This document shows positions 14,474-23,038 of a stretch of 26,644 nt of DNA, piece by piece (position 1 is the first letter of the stretch; each line of letters begins with the position of its first letter). The DNA lies in the NCBI GenBank assembly GCA_022837185.1, contig JALHJD010000008.1, positions 1 through 26,644 on the forward strand, read 5' to 3'. The translations under genes and the position numbers were made by a program. The stretch comes from Desulfobacteraceae bacterium (lineage in GTDB: Bacteria; Desulfobacterota; Desulfobulbia; Desulfobulbales; Desulfobulbaceae). The notes below the pieces were generated by a model. That model was given only the letters and a program-made list of their open reading frames with translations, had not been told where the DNA came from and ran no database searches.

Positions 14474-15097
14474 ATGAAGACAACGGAGGGACGGAGCGGG
14501 CAGAAACCGCCGGACGCGGTACCCCCCCGGTTTGAAATTTCCGATGAGGATATCCATGAAGCCATGAAGGAAATTTCCGGCTATCTGGATATCACCGCGG
14601 CGGATTTCAGGGAGTTGTACAGGTATTCATTCCGCCACGCCCTGGACCGGCTGATCAACTCGGTCCGGGTCGGGGATATCATGACCAGGGCGGTTGTCAC
14701 CGTCGAGCTCGCAACCCCGCTGCACGAGGTCGCCGACCGGATGGCCTCGGCCGGCGTTTCCGGCCTCCCCGTACTGGATGGCGCGGGGCGGGTGGCGGGA
14801 ATCATCTCCGAACGTGATTTTCTCAGGCACATGGGCACGGCCGGGGCATCCTTCATGTCCATCGTCGCCGCCTGCCTCAGGGGTCAGGGATGCGCGGCCG
14901 TGGGCATCCGCAAGGGCACGGCCGCCGACATCATGAACAGCCCGGTGATTTCGGTCGGGGAAGCAGCCACCCTGGGCGAGGCGGCGGCTCTCCTGACGCA
15001 GCGCGGCATCAACCGGGTGCCGGTCCTCGGTCGGGAGGGCGAACTGCTCGGCATCCTGACCCGGAGCGACCTGGTAAAGGCCCATGTCTTCGGCTGA
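14474..15097 (+). CDS. CBS domain pair protein
   Basis: 207 residues from ATG 14474 (GGAGG at 14462-14466); an upstream TTG that overlaps the previous stop has no such site. An N-terminal acidic segment (about 1-65) precedes two CBS motifs: VGDIMTRAVVTVELATPLHE...LPVLDGAGRVAGIISERDFL (about 67-118) and ADIMNSPVISVGEAATLGEA...VPVLGREGELLGILTRSDLV (about 150-203). CBS pairs (Bateman modules) bind adenine nucleotides and regulate attached or partner proteins. The next gene, 11 bases downstream, encodes an HPP membrane protein. In some organisms the HPP and CBS parts are fused in one chain, so this is probably its regulatory subunit. Confidence 0.92.
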   Translation: MKTTEGRSGQKPPDAVPPRFEISDEDIHEAMKEISGYLDITAADFRELYRYSFRHALDRLINSVRVGDIMTRAVVTVELATPLHEVADRMASAGVSGLPVLDGAGRVAGIISERDFLRHMGTAGASFMSIVAACLRGQGCAAVGIRKGTAADIMNSPVISVGEAATLGEAAALLTQRGINRVPVLGREGELLGILTRSDLVKAHVFG

Positions 15098-15108
15098 AGG
15101 GGAGGGTC

Positions 15109-15645
15109 ATGGAATATTTTCGGAAAATGAGAGGGGGGGCCAAGAGCCCTCCGGCCCCGGGGCTGCAGGAAATAGCCTGGTCATGGCTGGGCGCTTTCCT
15201 GGGGATCGCCGCGGTTGCCGGCATCCATTACCACCTCCTGGCCGCCAGTGATCTGATTCTGATCATAGGCAGTTTCGGCGCCTCGGCGGTGCTGATCTAC
15301 GGGGCGACCAAAAGCCCCCTGGCCCAGCCCCGGAATCTGCTGGGCGGCCATATCCTGTCGGCCCTGATCGGCGTCTTCTGCTTCCAGGTTTTTCACGGGG
15401 AAACCTGGCTGGCCGCCTCTCTTGCCGTGGCCACGGCCATCGCGGTCATGCACGCCACCAGGACTCTGCATCCGCCCGGCGGGGCCACCGCCCTGATAGC
15501 CGTCATCGGCGGGGAGCAGGTCCACTCCCTCGGTTATCTGTATGTCCTGCTGCCGGTGGCCTCGGGCGCGGCGTTGATGCTGATCGTCGCCCTGCTGGTC
15601 AACAATATCCCCAGGACCAGAAAATATCCCGAATTCTGGCTCTGA
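15109..15645 (+). CDS. HPP family integral membrane protein
   Basis: 178 residues from ATG 15109 with GGGGAGGG just upstream; a long out-of-place frame further 5' belongs to the CBS gene region. There are about four membrane segments: WSWLGAFLGIAAVAGIHYHL, LILIIGSFGASAVLIYGA, ASLAVATAIAVMHA and YVLLPVASGAALMLIVALLV. The family-defining LHPPGGATAL is near residue 120. Some HPP proteins have been linked to nitrite transport in plastids and cyanobacteria; the substrate here is unknown. It ends the tetR-ferredoxin group and converges on dctM with only 8 bases between the stops, so there is little room for a terminator. Confidence 0.92.
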   Translation: MEYFRKMRGGAKSPPAPGLQEIAWSWLGAFLGIAAVAGIHYHLLAASDLILIIGSFGASAVLIYGATKSPLAQPRNLLGGHILSALIGVFCFQVFHGETWLAASLAVATAIAVMHATRTLHPPGGATALIAVIGGEQVHSLGYLYVLLPVASGAALMLIVALLVNNIPRTRKYPEFWL

Positions 15646-15653
15646 CAGCGTTT

Positions 15654-16916
15654 TCAGCCGAACAGATTGACCAGCAACAGGCTCAGGGCCGGAAAATAGG
15701 TGATGATGATCAGGGTGGCGCCGAGCAGGGCAAGGAAGGGCAGGGTTGCGCCGTAAAGCCGGATGATCGGGCGCTCGAAGCGGTAGCTGGCCAGAAAGAG
15801 ATTGAGTCCCACCGGCGGGGTGCAGTAGCCGATCTGGAGATTGGTGAGGAAAATGATGCCCAGGTGAACCAGGTTGACCTCGTAGGCCGCGGCGATGGGG
15901 ACGATCAGGGGGACGATGAGCACCAGGGCCGAGAAGATGTCCAGCATGGTGCCGACCAGCAGCAGAAAGACATTGAGCAGCAGGAGAAAAGTGTACTTGC
16001 TGGAGATGTATTGCCGGATGAACTCGAAAAGCCGCATGGGGACTTCCTGGTCCACCAGGTAGTTGGTCGAGGCCATGGACGCGGCCAGGATCACCATTAT
16101 CCCCCCGAACAGCATCATTGATTTGACCATGATGCCCGGCAGCTGCCGGAGTTTGATATCCCGATAGACCAAAACCTCCACGATCAGAACATAGAGGGCC
16201 GTGACCGCCGCGGCTTCTCCGGCCACCAGAAATCCGCCGTAAATGCCGCCGAGAACGATAAAGGGCAGGGGGAGCTCCCAGGCGGCCTCCCGCAGTCCGG
16301 CCGCGATCCGCCGGCCAGTTACCGCCTGCCGGCGGAACGTTCCCGGGCTGTGCAGCATGGAGTACCCCATGAGCAGCAGCAGCATCAGCAGACCGGGGAG
16401 GATGCCGGCCAGAAACAACTGGTCGATGCGCGTTTCCGAGATGACCCCGTAGAGAATGAGGGGAAGGCTGGGGGGAAACAGCAGGCCGAGGCTGCCCGAG
16501 GTGGTGATGAGCCCCAGGGAGAATTTTTCCGGGTAGTTGTCCTTGAGCAGCGCCGGAAACAGCAGGCCGCCGAGGGCGAAAATCGTCACCCCGGAAGCAC
16601 CGGTAAAGGCGGTGAAGACCGCGCAGACCAGCAGGGCGACAACGGCCAGACCGCCGGGCATCCAGCCGAGCAGAAGATGCGACAGGTTGAGCATCCGCCC
16701 CGGTGTCCCGCTTTCCGACAGCATGGTGCCGGCGAAAATGAACAGGGGCAGGGACAGCAGGAGGGGCGTATCGGCAAGTCTCGACATTTCAATGATGACC
16801 GCGGAAATGTCGATTCCGGCACTGTAAAAGGAGAGCAGGGCCAGGGCGGAAATGACGATGAACAGAGGGCTGCCCGCCAGGGCCAGGGCCAGCGATAGAA
16901 GTTTCAGACTATTCAC
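15654..16916 (-). CDS. dctM: TRAP transporter large permease (DctM)
   Basis: 420 residues from a GTG at 16916, which overlaps the dctQ stop in the string GTGAATAG; this coupling is typical of TRAP operons. A longer frame upstream has no support. It has about a dozen hydrophobic segments and the DctM hallmarks: PLFIFAGTMLSESGTPGRML, FTAFTGASGVTIFALGGLLFPAL, TSGSLGLLFPPSLPLILYGV and LQIGYCTPPVGLNLFLASY. It forms the ion-coupled transport channel with DctQ, normally driven by a sodium gradient. The length is normal for the family. Confidence 0.95.
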   Translation of the reverse strand: MNSLKLLSLALALAGSPLFIVISALALLSFYSAGIDISAVIIEMSRLADTPLLLSLPLFIFAGTMLSESGTPGRMLNLSHLLLGWMPGGLAVVALLVCAVFTAFTGASGVTIFALGGLLFPALLKDNYPEKFSLGLITTSGSLGLLFPPSLPLILYGVISETRIDQLFLAGILPGLLMLLLLMGYSMLHSPGTFRRQAVTGRRIAAGLREAAWELPLPFIVLGGIYGGFLVAGEAAAVTALYVLIVEVLVYRDIKLRQLPGIMVKSMMLFGGIMVILAASMASTNYLVDQEVPMRLFEFIRQYISSKYTFLLLLNVFLLLVGTMLDIFSALVLIVPLIVPIAAAYEVNLVHLGIIFLTNLQIGYCTPPVGLNLFLASYRFERPIIRLYGATLPFLALLGATLIIITYFPALSLLLVNLFG

Positions 16917-17442
16917 GGGCGGCCGCGGCGTCGCCCGCCCGCCGGTCCCGGCGGCGGAAAAGAGCCGGGAGGTCGGCCAGCAGGGCGGCAAGGAAATGGA
17001 AAGTGATCATGGCGAACGCCAGGGGAAAAATGAGGTTCCAAATCCATGACGGGACCCCCAGCAGGGACGGGGAGCCGAATAGTGCTTCATTGCGGATGAA
17101 AATGGATGCCGCCAGGGTCAGCACCGCGGCGACCGCCGCGGAAAACAGGTTGACAACCGGCTGGATCCATTTCCCCAGGGCCTCCGGGGCCAGATAGGTG
17201 ATGACATCGATGGCGATGTGTTTCCCTTCGCGGGTGGCCACGACCGCCCCGATCATGCCGCTCCAGAGGACCAGGTAGCGCAGCAGGGGATCGGCCCACA
17301 GTAAACCCCCGGAAAGGAACGTGCGCAGAAAGATCTGGGTGCAGGCCAGACCGATCATGACCAGCAGCAGCAGACAGAGCAGCCCGTTTGTCAGCCCCGT
17401 CCAGGCCCTCCATAGCTTTCTGCCGGCATCCGCGACGTTCAT
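16909..17442 (-). CDS. dctQ: TRAP transporter small permease (DctQ)
   Basis: 177 residues from the ATG at 17442, 19 bases after the dctP stop; GGAG lies about 6 bases upstream. There are four membrane segments, with the conserved WADPLLRYLVLWSGMIGAVVATREGKHIAIDVI region (about 51-83) characteristic of DctQ: the arginine, the GA(A/V)xATREGKHI and the I-D pair. The C-terminal tail is basic and faces the cytoplasm. It forms the membrane complex with DctM. Confidence 0.93.
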   Translation of the reverse strand: MNVADAGRKLWRAWTGLTNGLLCLLLLVMIGLACTQIFLRTFLSGGLLWADPLLRYLVLWSGMIGAVVATREGKHIAIDVITYLAPEALGKWIQPVVNLFSAAVAAVLTLAASIFIRNEALFGSPSLLGVPSWIWNLIFPLAFAMITFHFLAALLADLPALFRRRDRRAGDAAAARE

Positions 17443-17461
17443 GGAGGCTCCGATCTTCCTG

Positions 17462-18493
17462 CTATTTCCGCCCCGCGGTTTCAACACCGGTTCGGAATTC
17501 GTTCAGCCGCTGCATGACGGTGTCATAGACTCCGGCGGTGAAGGCCTTGTCCCGCATGAGGCTGACGGTCTCGTCCCGTCCTGTGCACAGCTTTTGTATT
17601 TCCCCGGAGGCGGGGACGGTGAAGACGACATTGTTGTCCTGCAGGACCTGCCGCGCTTCCTCATTGCTGCGTCGAGTGTCCTCGATGAGGAGGCTGAAAT
17701 GCTTTTCGGCCGACTCCCTGACCAGCGCGGCGTACTCCGGCGGCAGGCGGGAAAATCGTTTCCTGTCGAGCAGCAGTGCCCCATAGGCGTAGCCGAAGGG
17801 GGTGTCGGAGATGTATTTGGCCTTGGTGAACCACTGCAGCACAATGGTGCCGTAGAGGGAGTTGTAGACCGTGTCGATCATTCCGGTCTGCAGGGAGGTA
17901 AGCACATCGGGGATCGACAGGGGAATGGGGGTTATGCCGAGGGTCCGCAGAAATGTCGCGCTGATGGGATCTCCCTCAGGAGACCAACTTTTGCTTTTTT
18001 TCAGGTCGTCCAGGGTGGTGATCGGGAAGGTTGACATGGAATAGATGAATCCAACCTCGGTCATGGCGATCAGCTCCAGCCCTTTTTCGGCGAACGCCCT
18101 GTCGAAATGGGGGCGCAGGCCTTGCATCACCCAGTCGACTTCCTCATAGGAGCGGAAGAGAAACGGTATGCCCAGGACCCGGAAGTCGGGGACCACATGG
18201 CCGATGCCGGCCATGGTAAAGCCGCCGCCGTGGAGCTGGCCGATCTGCATTTTGCGGTACATGGCCTGATCGTCACCCATGATGCCGCCGGCATAGGATT
18301 TGAAAACGACCTCGCCGTTGCTTTTTTGTTCGACCTCCCGGGCAAAGTCCTGGAATCGCCTGGCCCAGACTGACCCGTCCGGGGCGATGGAGGCGATTTT
18401 AAAGAGATGTTCGGGCGCGGCACCGGCGGGAACGGAAAGGGCGAAGACAGCCAGCAGCCCTGACAGGAGGAGGAGAAAATTACGGCGATGCAT
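17462..18493 (-). CDS. dctP: TRAP transporter solute-binding protein (DctP, TatP-like)
   Basis: 343 residues with a Sec signal (FLLLLSGLLAVFALSVPAGA). Family blocks are clear: LFKIASIAPDGSVWARRF, GDDQAMYRKMQIGQLHGG, LGIPFLFRSYEEVDWV and LTSLQTGMIDTVYNSL. In most DctP/SiaP proteins a conserved Arg in the LKGLKxR motif holds the substrate carboxylate. Here the aligned stretch is DLKKSKSWSP and the position is Trp170. Together with the TatT gene upstream this places it with the TPR-associated TRAP (TatP) type, for which a non-carboxylate or hydrophobic ligand has been proposed. It is periplasmic. The gap to tatT is 44 bases and to dctQ 19 bases. Confidence 0.93.
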   Translation of the reverse strand: MHRRNFLLLLSGLLAVFALSVPAGAAPEHLFKIASIAPDGSVWARRFQDFAREVEQKSNGEVVFKSYAGGIMGDDQAMYRKMQIGQLHGGGFTMAGIGHVVPDFRVLGIPFLFRSYEEVDWVMQGLRPHFDRAFAEKGLELIAMTEVGFIYSMSTFPITTLDDLKKSKSWSPEGDPISATFLRTLGITPIPLSIPDVLTSLQTGMIDTVYNSLYGTIVLQWFTKAKYISDTPFGYAYGALLLDRKRFSRLPPEYAALVRESAEKHFSLLIEDTRRSNEEARQVLQDNNVVFTVPASGEIQKLCTGRDETVSLMRDKAFTAGVYDTVMQRLNEFRTGVETAGRK

Positions 18494-18537
18494 AACAGAC
18501 CTCCGGCGGTTGAAAACTGGAAGCGCGGGGGCCGCGC

Positions 18538-19398
18538 TTAAAATACATGGTCTATTTCTTCCAGCAGCCGCGCCGCCCGGCGCTTGGCCGCCTCGTTGGC
18601 CAGGGCGATGTCCGGCCGCTGTTCGACCGGAAAATCGATGACCTGGTTCAGAAGCCGTTCATACAGGTCCCGGTCATACATCATGCGGGCGTACGTCTGG
18701 GCATAGACCACCTGGACGGGGAGGAATTCCCCGCGGCTGACGGCAAGAGCCTTGTCAAAATGGAAACGGCTCAGATCGGGCTTTCCCCCCAGCAGAGGAG
18801 GTTTCGCCCCGTACAGTGCCCCGAGGAAGAGATGGGCTCCGCCATGATAAAATACTTCATCCAGCTCGACGACCCGGCGCATGATCTGTTCCACCCGAAC
18901 GAGGTCAGCCAGGGAAGCCGGTGATCCGTCCTGGTAGTGTATCCAGGTTGCCCAGCCGTTGCCTGCCCAGAAGAGCAGGGCCACGTCGTCCTCATTCAAT
19001 TCGGCCAGGGCGGACTGAACAGCCTCCGGGTCCATCGCGGCGATGGAACGGAGGGCCGGTTTGGTCGCCAGGAGGGCCAGGGCGTACTCCCTGGCCTTGG
19101 AACTGACCGTGGCCGCCCGCTCCGGCTTGCCGCAGACATCGAGGGCTGAGGCGTACGCCGAGAATCCCTGGACGGCCGCCAGCAGGAGGCGTTTGTCCAT
19201 CGGCTCCCCGGCGATCATGCCGTCCAGCATCAGCAGGAAGGAGGAGGCGCCCTCGCAGACCAACTCGAGGTCGGTCTGTCGCTGCAGATTGGCCACCGTC
19301 GGCTCCATGAGGGAGTTCACCGCCATCCTGGCGCAGCCGCCCAGCAGCACCGCCGCCATCAGCAGATGCGCAAGAACCAGTTGCCCAGCTTTTCCCAT
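18538..19398 (-). CDS. tatT: TatT-type TRAP-associated lipoprotein
   Basis: 286 residues from the ATG at 19398 (GAGAGG upstream). It starts with a lipoprotein signal: LAHLLMAAVLLGGC, lipobox LGGC, with Cys21 as the acylated residue. The remainder is helical and repeats-like (LMLDGMIAGEPMDKRLLLAA, AALLFWAGNGWATWI-type motif, FYHGGAHLFLGALYGAKPPLLGG, PVQVVYAQTYARMMYDRDLY). This matches the TatT family first defined in Treponema pallidum, in which TPR-like helices form a trimer that docks the solute-binding protein. It probably channels the ligand to TatP/DctP. It is the first gene of tatT-dctP-dctQ-dctM. The whole set is one minus-strand operon. Confidence 0.9.
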   Translation of the reverse strand: MGKAGQLVLAHLLMAAVLLGGCARMAVNSLMEPTVANLQRQTDLELVCEGASSFLLMLDGMIAGEPMDKRLLLAAVQGFSAYASALDVCGKPERAATVSSKAREYALALLATKPALRSIAAMDPEAVQSALAELNEDDVALLFWAGNGWATWIHYQDGSPASLADLVRVEQIMRRVVELDEVFYHGGAHLFLGALYGAKPPLLGGKPDLSRFHFDKALAVSRGEFLPVQVVYAQTYARMMYDRDLYERLLNQVIDFPVEQRPDIALANEAAKRRAARLLEEIDHVF

Positions 19399-19732
19399 GC
19401 TTTTTCCTCTCTTTTCCGGATACCGGCCGGACAAAGGGACACCGGAGGTATTCGGCCGAATGTGCCGGGGGGATCAACTCTCATCAGTATACCCGTTTTG
19501 CCGGTCGATTTCCATTGCTCGTCGGGAAAACGGCGGCCGGTTTTCACGATTTGATTCCAAGCCAGAAGGAATTACAGGTATAATAGAGTCAGATCGGATT
19601 GCCGGCCGGCTGCCTGTCGTCCTGGCGTCCCGGAAGCCGGCCGGTTGGATTCACATGTTTTTGCCCCGAAAGAATGTCGACGAAAGGGAGATGCTCCCGA
19701 AATCTGCCGGGGTGCCCAACAAGGAGATAACG
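19399..19732. other. Divergent intergenic region between tatT and the methyltransferase gene
   Basis: 334 bases without a convincing gene. It holds the candidate minus-strand promoter for tatT (19486-19514) and, toward the right, a perfect -10 box TATAAT (19579-19584). The latter's best -35 candidate is only TTCCAA (19555-19560, 18-base spacer), so that promoter is uncertain. I see no repeat or RNA element. Confidence 0.5.
19486..19514 (-). promoter_or_regulatory. Candidate promoter for the tatT-TRAP operon
   Basis: On the minus strand TGGAAA (19514-19509), a 17-base spacer and TATACT (19491-19486); they match the consensus at 4/6 and 5/6. The start would lie about 80 bases before the tatT ATG. 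Confidence 0.4.
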
Positions 19733-20539
19733 ATGATCGGTGCAAACCTCTTCCGGTACAAGGCATGCCCCGGGGGATCATGTGTTCCCTCCGGGCCGGC
19801 CGTGACCCTTGCCATGCTGGTTCTCCTCCTGTCCCTCGCTTTCCCCTTTGCCCGGCCGCTGTCCGCGCTGAGCGGCTCCGCGGCCCATGCCGCCGATCAG
19901 GCCGATCAGTATGAAGGGAAAAAGGCTGAAATGGTTGCCTCCCAGCTGGCCGGCAGGGGCATTGAGAACAGGGAGGTCCTGGAGGCCATGGCGGAGGTGC
20001 AGCGGCACCTTTTCGTCCCCGAGAATCTGCGCCGGCTGGCGTACGGCGATTTTCCTCTGCCCATCGGCCATGGCCAGACAATTTCCCAACCCTACATCGT
20101 GGCCTTTATGACAGAGGTCATTCGGCCGGCTCCCGGTCAGCGGGTGCTGGAAATCGGGACCGGGTCGGGTTACCAGGCGGCGGTCCTGGCCGAACTGGTT
20201 GCCGAGGTCTATACAATCGAGATTGTCCCGGAACTGGCGCAATCGGCAAATAACCGGCTGCGGCAGCTCGGCTACGCCAACGTGAAAACCAGGGAGGGAG
20301 ACGGATATTACGGCTGGCCGGAGGCCGGCCCGTTCGACGCCATCGTGGTGACCGCGGCGGCGGAATTCATCCCGCCGCCCCTCCTGCAGCAGCTCAAGGA
20401 AGGGGGCTTGATGATCATTCCGGTGGGATCGCCTTTTCATGTGCAGCACCTGATGCTGGTGAACAAGGAGAAAGGGGACCGGGTCACCACCCGCAAACTC
20501 ATGCCGGTCCGTTTTGTGCCGTTTCGGAGAGCTGAGTGA
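19733..20539 (+). CDS. pcm: Protein-L-isoaspartate O-methyltransferase with an N-terminal export signal
   Basis: 268 residues from ATG 19733, fixed by AAGGAG 7 bases upstream. Residues about 22-54 are a signal peptide or anchor (VTLAMLVLLLSLAFPFA, ending AHA-AD). The enzyme domain is complete: PIGHGQTISQPYIVAFM (110-126), motif I VLEIGTGSGYQAAVLAELV (138-156), YTIEIVPEL (160-168), a DAIVVTAAAEFIPPPLL block and the C-terminal LMPVRFVPF. The enzyme transfers a methyl group from SAM to isoaspartyl residues to start protein repair. Export would separate it from cytoplasmic SAM, which is unusual; an inner-membrane anchor with the domain inside is the alternative. The stop overlaps the next gene's GTG by four bases (GTGA). 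Confidence 0.92.
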   Translation: MIGANLFRYKACPGGSCVPSGPAVTLAMLVLLLSLAFPFARPLSALSGSAAHAADQADQYEGKKAEMVASQLAGRGIENREVLEAMAEVQRHLFVPENLRRLAYGDFPLPIGHGQTISQPYIVAFMTEVIRPAPGQRVLEIGTGSGYQAAVLAELVAEVYTIEIVPELAQSANNRLRQLGYANVKTREGDGYYGWPEAGPFDAIVVTAAAEFIPPPLLQQLKEGGLMIIPVGSPFHVQHLMLVNKEKGDRVTTRKLMPVRFVPFRRAE

Positions 20540-22941
20540 ACCCTTCCCCGGTCCCGACCCTGCGGCTTCATTTCTCCCTTGCCCTGCTCTCCGCCGCCCT
20601 GATCGCTTTTCAGTTGGAGCAGATGCAGGCCCTGGCCATTGTGCAGTGGCACCATTTCGCCTATCTCATCATCTCTGTGGCCCTGCTCGGCTTTGGGGCG
20701 GCCGGCACCTGCATATCGCTCTTCCAGGAGACCCTGCTGCGCAACCTGCGTTTTCTTCTGCCTCTGAGCATGTTCTGCTGCGCCGTCATGATGGCCATGG
20801 CGCTGCCGGCTTCACAAGGGCTTGTTGCCGGTTTTGACATCGGCCTCCTTTTTCTCGATCCCCGGCAGTCGCTTCTGCTGTTTGCCGGGCAATTGATCTA
20901 CCTGATGGTTTTTTTTCTGGGCGCCCTGCCCCTGGGGCTGGTCTTCATCCACTACAGTTCGAGGATTGGCAGTCTGTATTGCGCCAACCTGATCGGATCG
21001 GGCCTGGGCGCCGTCGCGGTCGTCGCCCTCATGTACGTTCTCCTGCCGCAGCAGCTGCCCGGGCTGACCGCCCTGCTCCCCTGGATCGCTGGACTGCTGG
21101 TCATCCAGCGGCGAAACCTTCAGCTCCTGATTGCAGGCGTCATGTCGCTGCAGTTCATCATCGTCGTTATATATTCGCCCCTGCAGCTCAGTCCATCCCA
21201 GTACAAAACCGTCAATCGGACCCTGGACCTGCCCGGGGCGAGGATCAGCGCAAGTGTCCCCAGCCCGTACGGCCTGGTGCAGGTTGTCACGGCGCCGGCC
21301 CTGCGCCATGCCCCCGGACTCAGCCTGACCTATGGGGACGAGGTCGGGGAGGCCGCCGCGGCGGTGCTGAATAACGGCGACTGGTTCGGGGCGTTGCGGA
21401 CCGGAGAGAGGAAACTGCTTGACTCCACCATTGGCGCGCTCCCTTACGCCCTGGGAGGGCGGGACCGGGTACTGGTGCTCGAGCCCGGGACCGGGGCAGA
21501 TATCGCCCACGCCCTGTACAACGGGGCCGGGCGGATTACGGCCGTCGAGCCGCATCGCAGAGCAGTGGAGGCGGTGGTGGAGTGGTCCGACCGGGAGGGG
21601 TTCCAGCCTTTCACCGACCCGGCCGTGGATCTGCACTTCATGTCCCCCCGCACCTGGCTCGCCGTGGACAGGCAGCACTACGACCTGGTTACCCTGCCGG
21701 CGGTCGGCAGCTTTGGCGGCTCATCGGGACTTTTCGCCCTGCAGGAGCAGTATCTGCTGACCAGGGAGGCCTTTACGGAGATATGGCAGCGTCTCGGCCC
21801 GGACGGCGTTCTGCGGGTATCGGCCTGGCTCGATTCACCGGCCCGCAATCCCCTGCGGCTGGCGGCGACCATCGCGGAGACGCTGGATGGGGTCGGAGCC
21901 GACTTTTCCGGTCATGTGGCGGCGGTCCGGGGATGGGACATGATTACCTTTGTCGTCAAGCGCACCCCTTTCTCGCCGGAAGAGGTGGGGCTGATCCGCG
22001 GCTTCTGCGAGCGGCTGCAGTTTGACCCGCTCTTTCTGCCCGGACTTGATCCGCAGGAGCGGCAGCGGCATCATTTTTCCGCTGACAGGGATTTTCTCGA
22101 CCAGCTCGACCGGGTTGTGTCTCCCCGGCGCCCTGAATTCTACAGGGACTACGAATTTACCGTCCAGCCGGTAACGGACAACCGTCCCTTTTTTTCCCAA
22201 TTCCTGCGCTGGAAGAGCATGCCCCATCTTCTCCGCCTGTTCGGCGAGCGGACCACGCCCTTTCTGGAACTGGGCTATGTCCTGGTCCTGATCAGTTTCG
22301 TCCAGATGGTCCTCTCGGCCCTGCTGCTTATCCTTCTTCCCCTTTTCCGTCTGGGCCTGCCCGGGAGCAAGGGAGTGCGGGCATGGATAATTCCGTTTTT
22401 CAGCGGCCTGGGGTTGGGCTATATGTTCTTTGAAATTGTCATGATGCATGAACTGGTCCTTTTTTTCGGCCACCCCATCTTTGCGGCCGCCGCCGTGATC
22501 AGCGCACTGCTGATTTTCTCCGGGCTGGGCAGCCTCTGTTCGCAACGCTTCACCGCCGGACCAACGAACCATGCCCGGGCGGCGCTGCTGGTCTCCTTGT
22601 TTCTCCTCCTCTATTTCTTTTTTCTCCAGCCGGTCCTGAATGCGGCCATTGGTTTGGGAATGGGGTGGAAAATTTCTGTTTTTCTGGCCGTGGTCGCTCC
22701 GCCGGCATTCGCCATGGGCATGCCGTTTCCCCTGGGGCTGGCAAAACTGGGCGGATACAGCCGGAGCCAGGCCGCCTGGGCCTGGGGAATCAACGGCTGC
22801 GTTTCCGTGGTCAGCACCGGACTTGCGGCCATAATTGCCGTTGAATTCGGTTTTGCGGCGGTCATGCTGTTGGCCTGCCTTGCCTATGGCATGGCTGCCC
22901 TGGCGGGGAGACGAACGGAAAAGGGAGTGATGATCTCCTGA
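20536..22941 (+). CDS. Polytopic membrane protein with a spermidine-synthase-like domain
   Basis: 801 residues from a GTG that overlaps the methyltransferase stop. The N-terminal part (about 1-220) has six or seven membrane segments, including FAYLIISVALLGFGAAGTCI. A central soluble domain (about 255-545) carries a SAM-type fold (VLVLEPGTGADIAHALYN near 312, then TAVEPHR). The C-terminus (about 570-795) has several more helices (FFSGLGLGYMFFEIVMMHEL, FAMGMPFPLGLA, AWAWGINGCVSVVSTGLAAI). The two helix blocks and SpeE-like centre are known from a family of spermidine-synthase-like transmembrane proteins of unknown reaction. The acidic polyamine-binding motif of true SpeE is not present (YDLVTLPAVGSFGGSSGLF instead). 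Translational coupling suggests it works with the isoaspartyl methyltransferase. Confidence 0.85.
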   Translation: MNPSPVPTLRLHFSLALLSAALIAFQLEQMQALAIVQWHHFAYLIISVALLGFGAAGTCISLFQETLLRNLRFLLPLSMFCCAVMMAMALPASQGLVAGFDIGLLFLDPRQSLLLFAGQLIYLMVFFLGALPLGLVFIHYSSRIGSLYCANLIGSGLGAVAVVALMYVLLPQQLPGLTALLPWIAGLLVIQRRNLQLLIAGVMSLQFIIVVIYSPLQLSPSQYKTVNRTLDLPGARISASVPSPYGLVQVVTAPALRHAPGLSLTYGDEVGEAAAAVLNNGDWFGALRTGERKLLDSTIGALPYALGGRDRVLVLEPGTGADIAHALYNGAGRITAVEPHRRAVEAVVEWSDREGFQPFTDPAVDLHFMSPRTWLAVDRQHYDLVTLPAVGSFGGSSGLFALQEQYLLTREAFTEIWQRLGPDGVLRVSAWLDSPARNPLRLAATIAETLDGVGADFSGHVAAVRGWDMITFVVKRTPFSPEEVGLIRGFCERLQFDPLFLPGLDPQERQRHHFSADRDFLDQLDRVVSPRRPEFYRDYEFTVQPVTDNRPFFSQFLRWKSMPHLLRLFGERTTPFLELGYVLVLISFVQMVLSALLLILLPLFRLGLPGSKGVRAWIIPFFSGLGLGYMFFEIVMMHELVLFFGHPIFAAAAVISALLIFSGLGSLCSQRFTAGPTNHARAALLVSLFLLLYFFFLQPVLNAAIGLGMGWKISVFLAVVAPPAFAMGMPFPLGLAKLGGYSRSQAAWAWGINGCVSVVSTGLAAIIAVEFGFAAVMLLACLAYGMAALAGRRTEKGVMIS

Positions 22942-22991
22942 CCGGAGGAGCATGGCGGTAATCCGGGGCCATGAAGGGAGCCGATTTGCGG

Positions 22992-23020
22992 TTTACGCCC
23001 CGGGCGCAACCTGTTACAAT
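22992..23020 (+). promoter_or_regulatory. Candidate extended -10 promoter for the radical SAM gene
   Basis: TTTACG (22992-22997), a 17-base spacer and TGTTACAAT, in which TACAAT is 23015-23020 and TG sits one base before it. The start near 23027 would leave a 12-base leader that contains the GGAG of the ATG at 23039. This supports 23039, rather than the ATG at 22952, as the start. Confidence 0.45.
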
Positions 23021-23038
23021 GCGGTCACTGGAGCTGTG

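Noticed and set aside
19555..19584. A plus-strand promoter for the methyltransferase gene (perfect TATAAT)
   Set aside because: The -35 options (TTCCAA at 18 bases, TTGATT at 22) are poor; noted but not called as a promoter.
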